DNA from: Harmothoe impar | Lineage: Eukaryota; Annelida; Polychaeta; Phyllodocida; Polynoidae | DNA: 64,000 nt | Direction: 5' to 3' | NCBI GenBank assembly: GCA_947462335.1 | Contig: OX381708.1 | Location: forward strand, 41,357,377 to 41,421,376 | Shown: positions 20,415 to 31,900 of the stretch, one piece after another | Layout: every line of letters begins with the position of its first letter | Numbering within the stretch: the first letter of the stretch is position 1 | Notes under the pieces: model-generated | What the model saw: the letters and a program-made list of their open reading frames with translations, nothing else | Databases searched by the model: none | What the model was told of the DNA's origin: nothing | Position numbers and translations under genes: made by a program

Positions 20415-21119
20415 ATGATTAGTTCTGCTATTTTCTTTATTTATGAAAGTGTTGACGCTACAGAGCATCGAAACCCTCTCGAAATGAGTCCAAGAAAGAA
20501 AAAGCAACTCCCACTTGAAGCAAGAAGAGAAGCAGTGCCCTATGATGCATGTGAGGTAAAGAAACATTGGAAGGACGTCACCAAGGAGCAATGGATAGAA
20601 GTATGCTTCAACTTCATTGGAACAGTAGTTTCATTTGGACAGAGGGAGAAGATTTTGTTAGAGCTATTTTTCTTAGCTCCGTATACTTGGCCTGACTGTG
20701 GTGAAATTCCTTCAAGTTTGTCAGTCTTCGCCATACAAGTTATCAACTCCTTGAAGGAGCTTCGATATATGCAAGGCACTCAGGAGGAGATTGTCAAGAA
20801 AATGACGGAATTCGAAACAGGCGAAGACACAATATGGTGCGAGGAGACGACATATGCGGACGATGATCTGGAGTCCATCATTTGTAGCCCGTTGGAACAT
20901 TATGTTAAAGACTTTGAGGACATGCTAGACAGCACTGAGATGAACCCGAAAGAGAGATCCCTTACTGCACAGAAAGAGGCCAAAGCTGTGTTGGAAAAGC
21001 ACAAGTTTGGTCAAGGATTCACTCTTCAAAGCAGCTGTGTGAGTGTGATAAAAAGTCTTGTGTTGAAACATTCAGACATGAAGTTTTTCGCGTGCTGTCG
21101 ACACACTTCCTTTGCCTGA
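20415..21119 (+). CDS. Unknown cargo protein, 234 aa, probably frameshifted near its end
   Basis: The ATG at 20415 (TACGATGA context) lies about 70 nt after the predicted start site. A second ATG at 20484, before a basic PRKKKQ stretch, is an alternative start. The protein is mostly helical in character, with no signal peptide; acidic residues cluster at about 140-155 and 165-180. I do not recognise the family. The frame stops at 21119, but another frame stays open to 21267 and continues in similar style (for example SSFARGRWLNDPLKS), so a one-base frameshift near 21095-21110 probably shortened it. It sits exactly where the pPolB palm domain is missing, which suggests a replacement insertion. 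It could be another host-interaction gene or a diverged minor virion protein. Confidence 0.6.
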   Translation: MISSAIFFIYESVDATEHRNPLEMSPRKKKQLPLEARREAVPYDACEVKKHWKDVTKEQWIEVCFNFIGTVVSFGQREKILLELFFLAPYTWPDCGEIPSSLSVFAIQVINSLKELRYMQGTQEEIVKKMTEFETGEDTIWCEETTYADDDLESIICSPLEHYVKDFEDMLDSTEMNPKERSLTAQKEAKAVLEKHKFGQGFTLQSSCVSVIKSLVLKHSDMKFFACCRHTSFA

Positions 21120-21326
21120 ACTGATGATGAACATGATCGACCCCATCGTACCAACACGTTTCGACTCTGCCAATTGTCCCATGTATAAAATGGTTTCAAG
21201 TTTTGCCCGTGGCCGATGGCTAAACGATCCACTGAAGTCAGAAAACCTCCTTGATTTAATCAACTGACTAAATGTATTTTCTCATACTAGTATTAGTAGC
21301 ATTAGTAATAGCGGCTACTCAGTCTC

Positions 21327-21665
21327 GTGCAGCACAAGCAGCAGCATCTGTCAGCAGCATCCGTGACATCGTCAGCAGCAGCAGCAGCTGCACAAGCAGC
21401 ACAAGCAGCCACATCTGTCAACAGTATCCGTGACATCGTCAGCAGCTGCAGCAGCTGCACGAGCAGCGCAAGCAGCCCAAGCAGTAGCATCTGTCAGCGG
21501 AATCCGTGACAACGTCAGCAGCCGCAGCAGCGGCTGCACGCGCAGCACAAGCAGCAGCATCTGTCAACAGCATCCGTGACAGCGTCAGCAACTACAGCAG
21601 CTGCAGCTGTCAGCAGCTGCAACAGCTGCACGAGCTGCACAAGCAGCAGCAGCAGCAGCAGCGGT
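21327..21665 (+). repeat. Ala-codon tandem repeat, about four 67-76-bp units
   Basis: Units are marked by CATCTGTCA at about 21345, 21412, 21488 and 21559. They contain GTGACATCGTCAGCAGC and GCAGCTGCAC. In shifting frames they read as alanine-rich peptide around a recurring S-V-x-x-I-R-D motif, as if an Ala-rich coding repeat had decayed by frameshifts. It resembles the Ala linker of the death-domain gene in composition only. Confidence 0.7.
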
Positions 21666-21954
21666 AGTGTAGACTGCTAAATTCGAGATGACGTCATGTC
21701 TGTTTCTTAGCATCGACATTCGACATGAGACCTAGTGACATTTGACATGAAGCTTGAAAAACATAGTGACAGGTGACATGAGCAATTCTTAAAATCGCCA
21801 TGAGATATGAGCATAATTAAGCGACATCGACATGTGCCATGGCTATTTTTTTTTAAGACAAACGCCGTAGTCTCCTCATCCAGACCTCCGCTACTAGCGC
21901 TCTATAAGCGCAAGCTGTGGCTGGGAACCCCCTCCTCCCACCGTACACACGGGT

Positions 21955-22342
21955 AAATATCAGAGTCGGCCAATGTCGCCAATACTACTCTCATACAAGG
22001 GTCAGGCGCTGCTGGACTATAATAGATGGGTCAAGGACTATTCTACTGAGGGTCAGGCTACGCCGGACATTCAATAACAAGCTGGACTTTGGCAAATTTG
22101 CTTGAAAGTCTGGTCAGCAAGAGTCCAGCATACTCTCCCAAGAGTTCAGCATTGCCAGACTATGGCATGAGGATCCCGCATGGTCAGACTTTCAAGCAAG
22201 TTTGCCAAAGTCCAGCTTGTTATTGAATGTCAGGCGTAGCCTGACCCTCACTAGAATAGCCCTTGACCCATCTATTATAGTCCAGCAGTGCCTGACCCTT
22301 GTCTGAGAGTAGAATTAGCGCTATTTGGTGCCTCTGATATTT
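21955..22342. mobile_element. 388-bp fold-back element nested in the Polinton
   Basis: The two ~160-bp arms are inverted copies: from AAATATCAGAG, through CAAGGGTCAGGC, GGACTATAATAGATGGGTCA and CAAGCTGGACTTTGGCAAAT, mirrored to end CTCTGATATTT. A short unpaired centre lies near 22115-22165. It directly precedes the 3' pPolB remnant. It is non-coding and probably a MITE; I could not define a target duplication. Confidence 0.75.
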
Positions 22343-22866
22343 GCCTCTGTGTAGTCAAACCTCGCCTGAGAGAGACATACTTCAGAAAGAAACGAAAGCA
22401 GATTCCGACATCGGTGTGTGACAATCACTTAGAGCTTTTCGTGAAGATAAAACGGAAAAAAGTGCGAAAATGGTGTCCGCCGCCCGGCGGATGTTGTGAG
22501 AGACGTTACCTTCACGATCTGAGAACTTCGGGGCTTATGTAAACGGCGTGGGAAGGTGACGTGATCTTAAGTCTCAACCCTAAGACTTACATTTGCTACG
22601 ATCGAGTCAGCAGCACTAGTGAAAGAAAATCCCAAAAAAAGAGATGGCGTGCAAAAAGTGTACAGAAGTAACAAAACCCTAAAGAACCAGTCGTCATCTT
22701 AGATGTTTTCGCAAACGAAAAACTCTCCTTGCAGTAAATAGAAATTTCAAAGTGGTACGAACCAAAAATGGACACTTACACCATAGAGAAAGATGACGTG
22801 CGCTACTTGTATTATAAGCGTCGCGTGCATTCTAACGGTGTGACAACAAGTCCTTTAAAAATATGA
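22343..22866 (+). pseudogene. Probable C-terminal remnant of the DNA polymerase B
   Basis: From 22555 to the TGA at 22864-22866 one frame holds GDVILSLNPKTY and then, after two in-frame stops, YTIEKDDVR...YYKRRV. These resemble the C-terminal end of Polinton pPolB proteins, where a GD-I--FVS-GPK-Y block and a terminal VYDKRVV-like motif occur. Just upstream, PPPGGCCERRYLHDLRTS may be the remnant of a GRYLGDLT-like block. The strand and the position next to the right TIR are as expected for pPolB. The match is weaker than for the 5' part and rests on motif memory. Confidence 0.45.
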
Positions 22867-23053
22867 AAAAAAAGTGTGTTATTGATTGATTGAGCGCATC
22901 TTTTCAAAAATAGCGTGTTTATTAGAATTGAAAAAAAGAAAATAAAAAAAAAGAAAATTATTGTTGTGTTTTATTTTCATACGTCTTCTTTTATTAGTAA
23001 GTAAAAAAAAATTATAACAATTAACTAGCGTGTCCTCTTAAAGTGACACTTCC

Positions 23054-23601
23054 TCCAGTCGCTGCTGATCGCCTAATTAAAGCATGTGTCGTCGTCACTT
23101 CTAGTCACGTGACTCATCAGGTCACTTCCGGTCACGTGATCCTAAAGTCGATCACTTCCTAAACAAAAAAAAATTAAGAGACACATTTCTTCATGACCCA
23201 ACCAATCAGGGGTCTCCATTTGACCGGAAGTAGTCCCTCATTTGCATAATGGGTCACTTCCGGTGTACCAGCCAATCAGAAGCCTCTAACTAAGTCAAGG
23301 TCACGTGACGTCACTTCCGGTATGCCCTTATATGGACATGTGAAGGTCACATGACGTCACTTCCGGTATGCCCTTATATGGACGTGTGACGTCACTTCCG
23401 GTCAAATGGAAGCCTCTGATTGGCTGCGTCATGACCTTGACCTCTAACTAGGTCAAGGTCACGTGACGTCACTTCCGGTATGCCCTTATATGGGCATGTG
23501 ACGTCACTTCCGGTCAAATGGAGGCTTCTGATTGGCTGCAGGTCGATTGAGTAATAAACAGTAGTTAACTATAGTCCCGTTCCGATACATACTATACTAC
23601 T
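23054..23601 (-). repeat. Right terminal inverted repeat (~548 bp)
   Basis: The reverse complement begins AGTAGTATAGTATGTATCGG and follows the left TIR closely for the first ~86 bp, then with indels to the GGCGATCAGC inner end. It lacks the simple-repeat insertions of the left TIR. Confidence 0.85.
23125..23515. promoter_or_regulatory. CRE-ETS-CArG composite array in the right TIR
   Basis: Seven CTTCCGG cores (plus one CCGGAAG) occur, five of them within TGACGTCACTTCCGG. Three units continue TATGC and then CCTTATATGG (23326-23335, 23372-23381, 23484-23493), a perfect SRF CArG box (CC-A/T6-GG). A CArG box five bases from an ETS site resembles the serum response element bound by SRF and ternary-complex ETS factors. 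This suggests stimulus-responsive transcription from the TIR; function is inferred from motifs. Confidence 0.6.
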
Positions 23602-23607
23602 TACATC
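23602..23607. repeat. Right target-site duplication TACATC
   Basis: Exact copy of 14487-14492, directly after the right terminus. Confidence 0.9.
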
Positions 23608-24385
23608 CCACAGTTCATTCTCTATCTATAGGGGTACAGTCATATACCGTATATGATTGACCTTCGTACCGCCAGTGTTAGTGGGGACCTTCATGATGGG
23701 GGCATGAAATAGTAGTAATAACGTCATCGGGAGCCTTTCATAATACCAATGGGCATACCAGAATTGTAAAAGGCGACAAAACTTGAGGGGTTACTTTATG
23801 GACTACTGTGATTGTCACTAACCAAGCTGCATTGGCAGCCGCTGCCCATATGCGCAGGCCCGGGCCTTCATGCTGGTGGTCTACCTTGTGAGATCTCCTC
23901 AGTGAACCACATCTGACATATCAAAGACTGTGATTTGTCTGGCCCTGCCTACTATGGTACTAGCCCAGGTAGGTAGGACCAGGCAAATAAAAGAACACTT
24001 GCTAGCCTTCGAAAAGAGTAGGGGAAGTGCCCCGGTAGCGGTTTTCTCCCTCACCTCATATATGCGGTCATTCATTTCATAGATTCAATCATCCATAGAT
24101 GCGGTTCCCATGATTGTTACTTGGGATCCTCTGGCCATCCAATGCCGAGTGAAAATCATGTACAGCGATGCTGCTCTAATGGATGATACTAAACTTACAA
24201 GTTACAGTACAGTTACTACAGTACTACTACATGTACTTTAAAGTTATCGTGCACATGATGAAGATTGTATTGAAAAAGGCACAAGCTCAAGTACTGCCCT
24301 TCTTCTAACTTAATCGTCTGAGCTGTACTTCTAGAGAAAATGAAGATAACAGCAATGCCAATCCATGTGGCATAAACTACCTTTA
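23608..24385. other. Non-coding flank, no gene recognised
   Basis: Ordinary low-coding DNA between the Polinton-family element and the next MITE. I see no protein-like frame or bounded repeat. Confidence 0.45.
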
Positions 24386-24800
24386 GGCCAAAAAAAAAAG
24401 AAGGTGTGTTTCAGGCAACATGGTCCAAAAATTTAGGGTAGGTAGGTCGGATTATTTTTTATTTTTTATTTTTTTTTTTAAATATTGGAGATACCTTGAA
24501 TGAGTCGCGTACTGCCATATCGTCTCGCGGGTCATCAAGACGACTCACCGAATCTTACTATAACTAGAGATATCATGAAATTATTGGGCATTCTTGTTAA
24601 TAAGCAATTCCCTGAGGCTGGACAGTTAATTAGGCATTGATCTGTTCTTCCTAACCAAAAAATTGCTAAAATTTCCGAAAAATATGAATATTTTGCAAAA
24701 AAAAAAAAAAAAAAAAAAAATTGGAAAAAAATGCTAGGGTCGGCCCTATTTTGAAACTAGGGTCGGGTTGCCTGAAACACACCTTTTTTTTTGGGGGGCC
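24386..24800. mobile_element. ~415-bp MITE with AAGGTGTGTTTCAGGCAAC TIRs
   Basis: The left end GGCC-A10-G-AAGGTGTGTTTCAGGCAAC mirrors the right end GTTGCCTGAAACACACC-T10-GGGGGGCC. Subterminal GGTCGG words are also mirrored. The interior is A/T-rich with long homopolymers. It is non-coding; the target duplication is unclear. Confidence 0.7.
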
Positions 24801-26135
24801 CTAGTACAATACAGAACACACAGTTTCCTCGTATACACTATTAGATAGCATGCGTCATTGGACATCTCTTCATCCCACCTCCTTGACTGGGTATCTGCTA
24901 TCCACTACACACAGACGCTCTTATCTCTAGGCCTGCACCGTTCAGCCTCCGTGGAATGCTATACATCCATATGGCACGTCGACCCCATATACAACCTCAC
25001 TCGGCCCATTTCCTAAATGTCTCGGTCACACAATCGTCAGACATAGCTATGTACATTTAGGAGAGAGGGCTTTGGGAGGACGGATGACGCCCATGTTCAT
25101 TGGACCGGAACGGCACCTGTCACGATGGAGTAGATGACATTGGAGAGGTCTGTTCACTGCTTCCTCCCAAGTACTGGGATGTGGACGGGTACAAGCAGGC
25201 CTTGGACAGTACGACATGCATATAGCTAGCTGTATAGGGGCAAGACCAGTGATTCCTTTTCACCTTTCCGCACTCCTGTTTTAGGGCTTGGGCCTAAAAC
25301 TATACTTTGTCAATGGGGGTCTGGCGTTCCCCTTTAGATTATCCAACAATTGAATTTTCACAGCTTGTTACTAGTTATGACTTTGATGGCAAATTAATAT
25401 GATTATCATCCAATTAACATATGAATAATCACTGCTGAGAGAAGGGCCGCAGCATAGCCATACATAATAATGATGAAATATACCTGTGATGATGGTCTGA
25501 CAGGAAGACCCATCCAACCCTTGGTAGTACACACTGCTGGGTGGGGTGGATGTGGGATATGAGAGAATGTGGGTTCCAGGGTAGAACGTACAGATAAGGA
25601 AGAGTATGGATCAGTGTGGATGAGGAGCGGGGTGGGGGTGGGGATGGGGATGGGGAAGTTACCCTAAACCCTTGAACCCCACTGTCCATGTAGCAGGGCA
25701 TGGGGTGCAAGGTTCATCTTGACAACAGCAACCCCCCCCCCCCCCCTCTCCCTCCTCCCTCCACGTCCCATCCAATGCTGCCAATATGTTGAAGGTGTTT
25801 CCGGTCATCCGACCCTACCGAGTACCATATAACCTGAGAAATCCTATGACCCAACTGAATGTCAGCAGTAAGTTGATTGTAGGATCATTGCTGGGTACCA
25901 ATGACGGTATGGTAGGGTCCCACACCTACTTTCCTACTTCACCTGCCCGGTTTGAGCCGATCTTCCACTTTGTACGAGGTAGAGGAGCAATGTTAGGGGT
26001 ATTATGGATGGGATAAGTAAAGTGCCTGCAGCTGCTATAGGTCTCCTCATCCCTTTTATAAAAACCTCCTCCATGATGGATTATGATTCGCAGTGGTCAA
26101 TATACCTCCACAGTACGAGTGATTACCAATTGCAT
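24801..26135. other. Non-coding stretch, no gene recognised
   Basis: It contains a C14 run near 25732-25746 and a GGGGATGGGGATGGGG stretch near 25640. The open frames here lack splice signals or protein-like composition. Confidence 0.4.
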
Positions 26136-26370
26136 TGGCGGATCCAGGGGGTGGCCCGACGGGCCTTGCCCCCCCCCCCCAAATATGACACATCATAGTC
26201 TATTTCAGTGGAGTATGAATGACCTGGATGGGGGGGAGGGGGCTGAGTCTTAAAATATTGTGTCCCCGCCCCCCCAGTAGGGCCGCTGCGCTTCGCTCGC
26301 GGGAACAGACAGTCACTCGAGGTTGGCCAGGTTTGGGCCTCCCCCCCTCTAGACAATCCTGGATCCGCCA
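26136..26370 (-). mobile_element. TGGCGGATCC-ended dispersed element, copy 2
   Basis: Both ends carry TGGCGGATCCAGG in inverted orientation, about 235 bp apart. The reverse complement matches the 7409 copy word for word at TTGTCTAGAGGG and CCCAAACCTGGCCAACC. Central C-runs replace part of the sequence. It is non-coding. Confidence 0.65.
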
Positions 26371-26506
26371 CTGATTTGGAACTGGAGTTGAGTTCATGGT
26401 GATAATCTATAATAAACATGACTAATGATCTCAGAAGTGTTCTATGGCATCTGACAGTGATATGCGTAGCAATATTATTCAATATTCCAAGAACAGAGAG
26501 ACACAG

Positions 26507-28173
<1,667 letters not shown>

Positions 28174-28332
28174 AGGGTGCTATTTCTCCTCATGATACGG
28201 ATCAGCCGCGGATGTCAGCATGATACATTTTGGAGCAAAACTTTTCTGCTCGTCAAATAATGTTTCATGCGGAGGTCCGCATTTGTCTACACTTCATGCG
28301 TACATCTGTATCATGATTAGAAACAGCACCCT
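28174..28332. mobile_element. 159-bp fold-back MITE
   Basis: The ends AGGGTGCTATTTCTCCTCAT and ATGATTAGAAACAGCACCCT pair with three mismatches over 25 bp. The interior has a second pairing (GCGGATGTCAGCATG against CATGCGGAGGTCCGC). I could not fix the target duplication. Confidence 0.6.
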
Positions 28333-28840
28333 AGAACTTAGAGAGTTAAAATAGGAAACCCAGTGTTGATAAAGGGCGAGAGGTAGAAGATGTGAAGTCT
28401 ATCATTTCTGGACAGAAATACCTAAACAAGTCACAAATTTGCATTAAAAGTCGTCCATTTGTATACATTTTGTATTCATACAATTATAGTTAGCTTTCAA
28501 AGCATCTCCGACATCAATATTCATGAACCAAGGAGGGACACAAAATAATGAAGTGCATTAACTTCCAACCCATTGCCCTGCTCTCGAACCCCTTAACACA
28601 CACTCGGGACTCCACTCTCAAGGACACAGCTGTTAAGGGGATACCCAGTAAAACTTCAAATATTGATTTAATCACTACAAGTAAGCTGGTAGTAGAGGCC
28701 TAATTCAGGGGGCTTTAACAGACTTTCCCTTTCCCCCAATCCATAAAACTTAAAGCCATATTGGGCCATGCCCCAACCACAAGACCCATATTTGGGCAGG
28801 CATCATTTGCATATCTATTGTCGTGACCACAAGCGGCCGA

Positions 28841-28879
28841 CAGACCGATCACGTGACCAGCGGGAGTTGCTATGGTAAC
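28841..28879 (+). promoter_or_regulatory. E-box plus RFX X-box promoter motif
   Basis: ATCACGTGAC is followed by GTTGCTATGGTAAC (28866-28879), which matches the palindromic RFX X-box consensus GTTRCYATGGYAAC. They lie 9 bp or more upstream of an ATG with a possible short first exon. X-boxes typically mark ciliary or other RFX-controlled genes. The location in a CpG-richer patch supports a host promoter. Confidence 0.45.
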
Positions 28880-28887
28880 GGGAGTCG

Positions 28888-28951
28888 ATGTCCTCTGCTC
28901 TCGTGAAAAGCGCGAGAAAAAAACACAAGTGGAAGGAAAATAAACGGACAG
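28888..28951 (+). CDS. Candidate short first exon (basic N-terminus)
   Basis: The ATG at 28888 opens 21 codons (MSSALVKSARKKHKWKENKR...) ending at ACAG|GTGCTT, a moderate splice donor. The Lys/Arg-rich start suggests a nuclear or RNA-associated protein, but I do not recognise it. Support comes from the E-box/X-box just upstream. The frame stays open past the donor, so the exon end is uncertain. Confidence 0.35.
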
Positions 28952-31900
28952 GTGCTTGCCATCAGATAGCATTGTGGACATGTTTTGCTTTTCCGCCTTT
29001 CCGATCGATTCGACTCCCTTGCCAAATGTTGGAAGGGGTGGTGGTTCCATTTTGGGAGTGGGACGCCATGTTTCTCCTCTCTCCGGTTGCGTGTTTTAGA
29101 CGCTGGTTACCCACATGACGTTCATGTTGTGACGTCATAGACAAGTTTGTGTGTTCTCTCTTCTTTTATTTGCTTTGTATTGATCTGACTTCTTGTGTGC
29201 ATAACTCTATATAGAATGTGCATAGTTAGAACTACAATATTCATTGAACTATTTACTTTTAGGGTGGGTTGCACAGAAAACTGATCTACATGCATCATAA
29301 AAGGGACGTTCCCAAATGGAATTACCGATTTTTTATCCTATTTCCAGGCCTTCTGCTTCCCACTAGTACTAGTGTTTCGCCCTCCGTTAGATTTCCCCTC
29401 GCCTACAATTGTTTCCAAGTGTTAATGTATGTCATGGAATAGACACTTCCAAATGTACATGGCCACACAGTTGTCCTGACAGTTAGTTTTAACGTTGATA
29501 GAAAACGTAAGAGTAATACCACGTTGATCTAATATCAATTGACGCTGATATCTATTAGCGGCGGTGCGATGATATTACAAACTTCACTTCTTGTCTGTGA
29601 TAAAACACTAGAAATCCAATGTTTGAATGTTAAACACTTCTCCCTGATATTGACGTGTTCTGCTGCTTGATCTAGCGTGGCATGGTGTATTGGCACACCA
29701 AACCATGAGGGATGTTCACAAAACTGCTTAGTGAACAGCCTGCATGTCTTGTACCATCTGTTCAGTGCTAGGCTGTAAATAAATAGTATTTTCTCATATT
29801 GATTGTAAATGTTTATTCTTTGAATAATAGTCAATAAATAAATGTCTATCCAATTACAAATATTCCAAGCTAAATGACAGTTAATATTCTGTGCAATAGG
29901 GAGGGACCCCCACTAGATATAATTATGTGTGCAATTGTATGGCCTACAATAATAGTTGAGCCATTCACGCATCTTTCACTACACTTTCTACTCATTGGGT
30001 CTTCTAATCTTATACTACTATAAGCTATGGAAAATACAACATCACCTTTCCTCGTTTACCACCATCTATTTCCAACATCGGACATTGCATGGGAATAACA
30101 ATGATACGTAAAAGCAACACGCCTGATCCAACTCTTACTCATGCAGGCCAATCAAACCGCCCAAACACCCTACTCTATATAGGGGGTCACCCTATGGGAA
30201 CTACCATCTTGTCTACGATGTATCTCGCAAGAAACTATGGAATGTTTGGTGAACAGAGAATATGCTGCAGCTTTCTGGTCAGCCTCAACTTGTGTGCGTT
30301 AGACGAATATCACTCTGTGACTCTCCTTATAGGACATTGATTGGTGTTTGGTGGTCTACCGGATGTCAGAAACTGAATTACTGGTGATCTAACCTTATTA
30401 CATAGAAAAAGGAGATAATATTATATATAGGTTGAGATTGGGATGTTGGTCCAATGTCAAAAGGGTGATGTTTGGTTATTATTTTACGGTGATGCTGAGT
30501 CAACATAGAAATATGCTGTTTGCCCAACATAATTATATAGGAATGATTTTGGGCCAATCTTGCAAGAACAGGGGGCGTAGGCCTACTTTGTTAGATCATG
30601 CCTATCTGGGGATCAATTTGATGCAGTCAAACCACCCTGTTACATCCTTATACTACATACATACCTGTATTACTACTTATACCCCTTAAAACCCCTCCAG
30701 GTGTCTTCTTACCAGCAGACACCACCCCAAACCCAATTAGCCTCCTGGTGTGAGAGTCTGTCCAGGTAAGGGGGATCAAAGCCTGCCGACAGGAGGCTCA
30801 CCCACAGGTGTTGTGCCACAGGTGTACATACAAGTGTCAATGGCCACCTTCACCCATCCACCTACCCACCTGTCTATTCTCCTCCAGGTAAGTAGCCATA
30901 CTCAGTCCAGCATCTACTGATGAGGCTTGCAGAGTAAAGCAGGTCTCTGAAGGATCTTATTGAGTTTCCTCGACTCTGTCAGGAGTGTGCATGGCAGGCG
31001 CTATGGATTGTCCGGTAGGAAATGTCAGTTATTTAATCCAGCATGAAGCCCATGAAAATTGACAGAAGTATTGGGGCTGGCCAGAGGATGACGAGTAGAG
31101 TATAGAGGAGTTTGGGGGAATTAGGACCAGCATTAACTTTACTATTTGTAACCTTATTATTGTATTGTGGGAGCAATACCTAGTCTGACCTGTTAAATAG
31201 CCCTCCAGGGGGTGCTGAAAGGTGTAGAACGACGCTTTCAAGAATTCATTATGTACATTATCAGCAGATCACATCTAACTAAAGTGGCAATTTTCTACAG
31301 TTAGAGCATAAAGCAGTCAAATCTGATAACAGCAGATAACAGAGCTGACTTGACTTGGAAGCAAACTTGCCTTTTGCTCCACCATATCTCCACCATATCC
31401 TATTTTAACCTAAACTCTGATGTTTCTAGCCTCCCTATCAAAATCAATGTTCTAGTAACCAAATCTGGTCTTCTTCATTCTGTTCTAGTTCTATTTACTT
31501 CGTATATAAAAGTTCATAATCCTTTCCCCTTTTACAACTCAGAAGTCTGAAGGATATTTCCTTTATAGAAAACCCATTCCCCAAACAACAAATCATGTAG
31601 CTACCATAAGGAAACCAGCACCCCCCTGATGCTCACCCACACCTTCATGTCCCTCCCCTCCCTGTAATCACCCCCACACACAGGTAACCAGATTACAAGG
31701 TGTACCCCCAGCCCACATCCCCCACCACAAAGCATCAGCATGGAGATTGAGGTGTTACCCTGTTAAGTGAATGTCCTGTTAACTGTGAGTGTGCTGGGTG
31801 ACTGTTAAGGTGTAAAGTGAGCAGCATGTTAACTGGGTATGATTATACTTGTCAGTACACACCACACGTCAACACAATGATATGGGAGCCTCTTTAACAT

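Larger units (their letters stand above)
14493..23601 (+). mobile_element. Non-autonomous Polinton/Maverick-family element carrying a death-domain gene
   Basis: This 9109-bp element has a perfect 6-bp target duplication and TIRs beginning AGTAGTAT. Over the first ~86 bp the TIRs differ by three substitutions. Polintons are known for 6-bp duplications, 5'-AG termini, long TIRs and a protein-primed family B DNA polymerase; remains of that gene are present in two pieces. Typical autonomous elements are about 15-20 kb. I see no integrase, packaging ATPase, cysteine protease or capsid gene. Order: left TIR, duplicated upstream cassette, death-domain gene, 5' pPolB, unknown gene, Ala-codon repeat, fold-back insert, 3' pPolB, right TIR. 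All genes are on the plus strand. Since the ends are clean while pPolB is dead, it was probably mobilised in trans. Confidence 0.85.

Noticed and set aside
20415..21119. BCL2-like apoptosis regulator
   Set aside because: Considered because of the neighbouring death-domain gene, but I see no BH1 NWGR-type motif or hydrophobic C-terminal tail.
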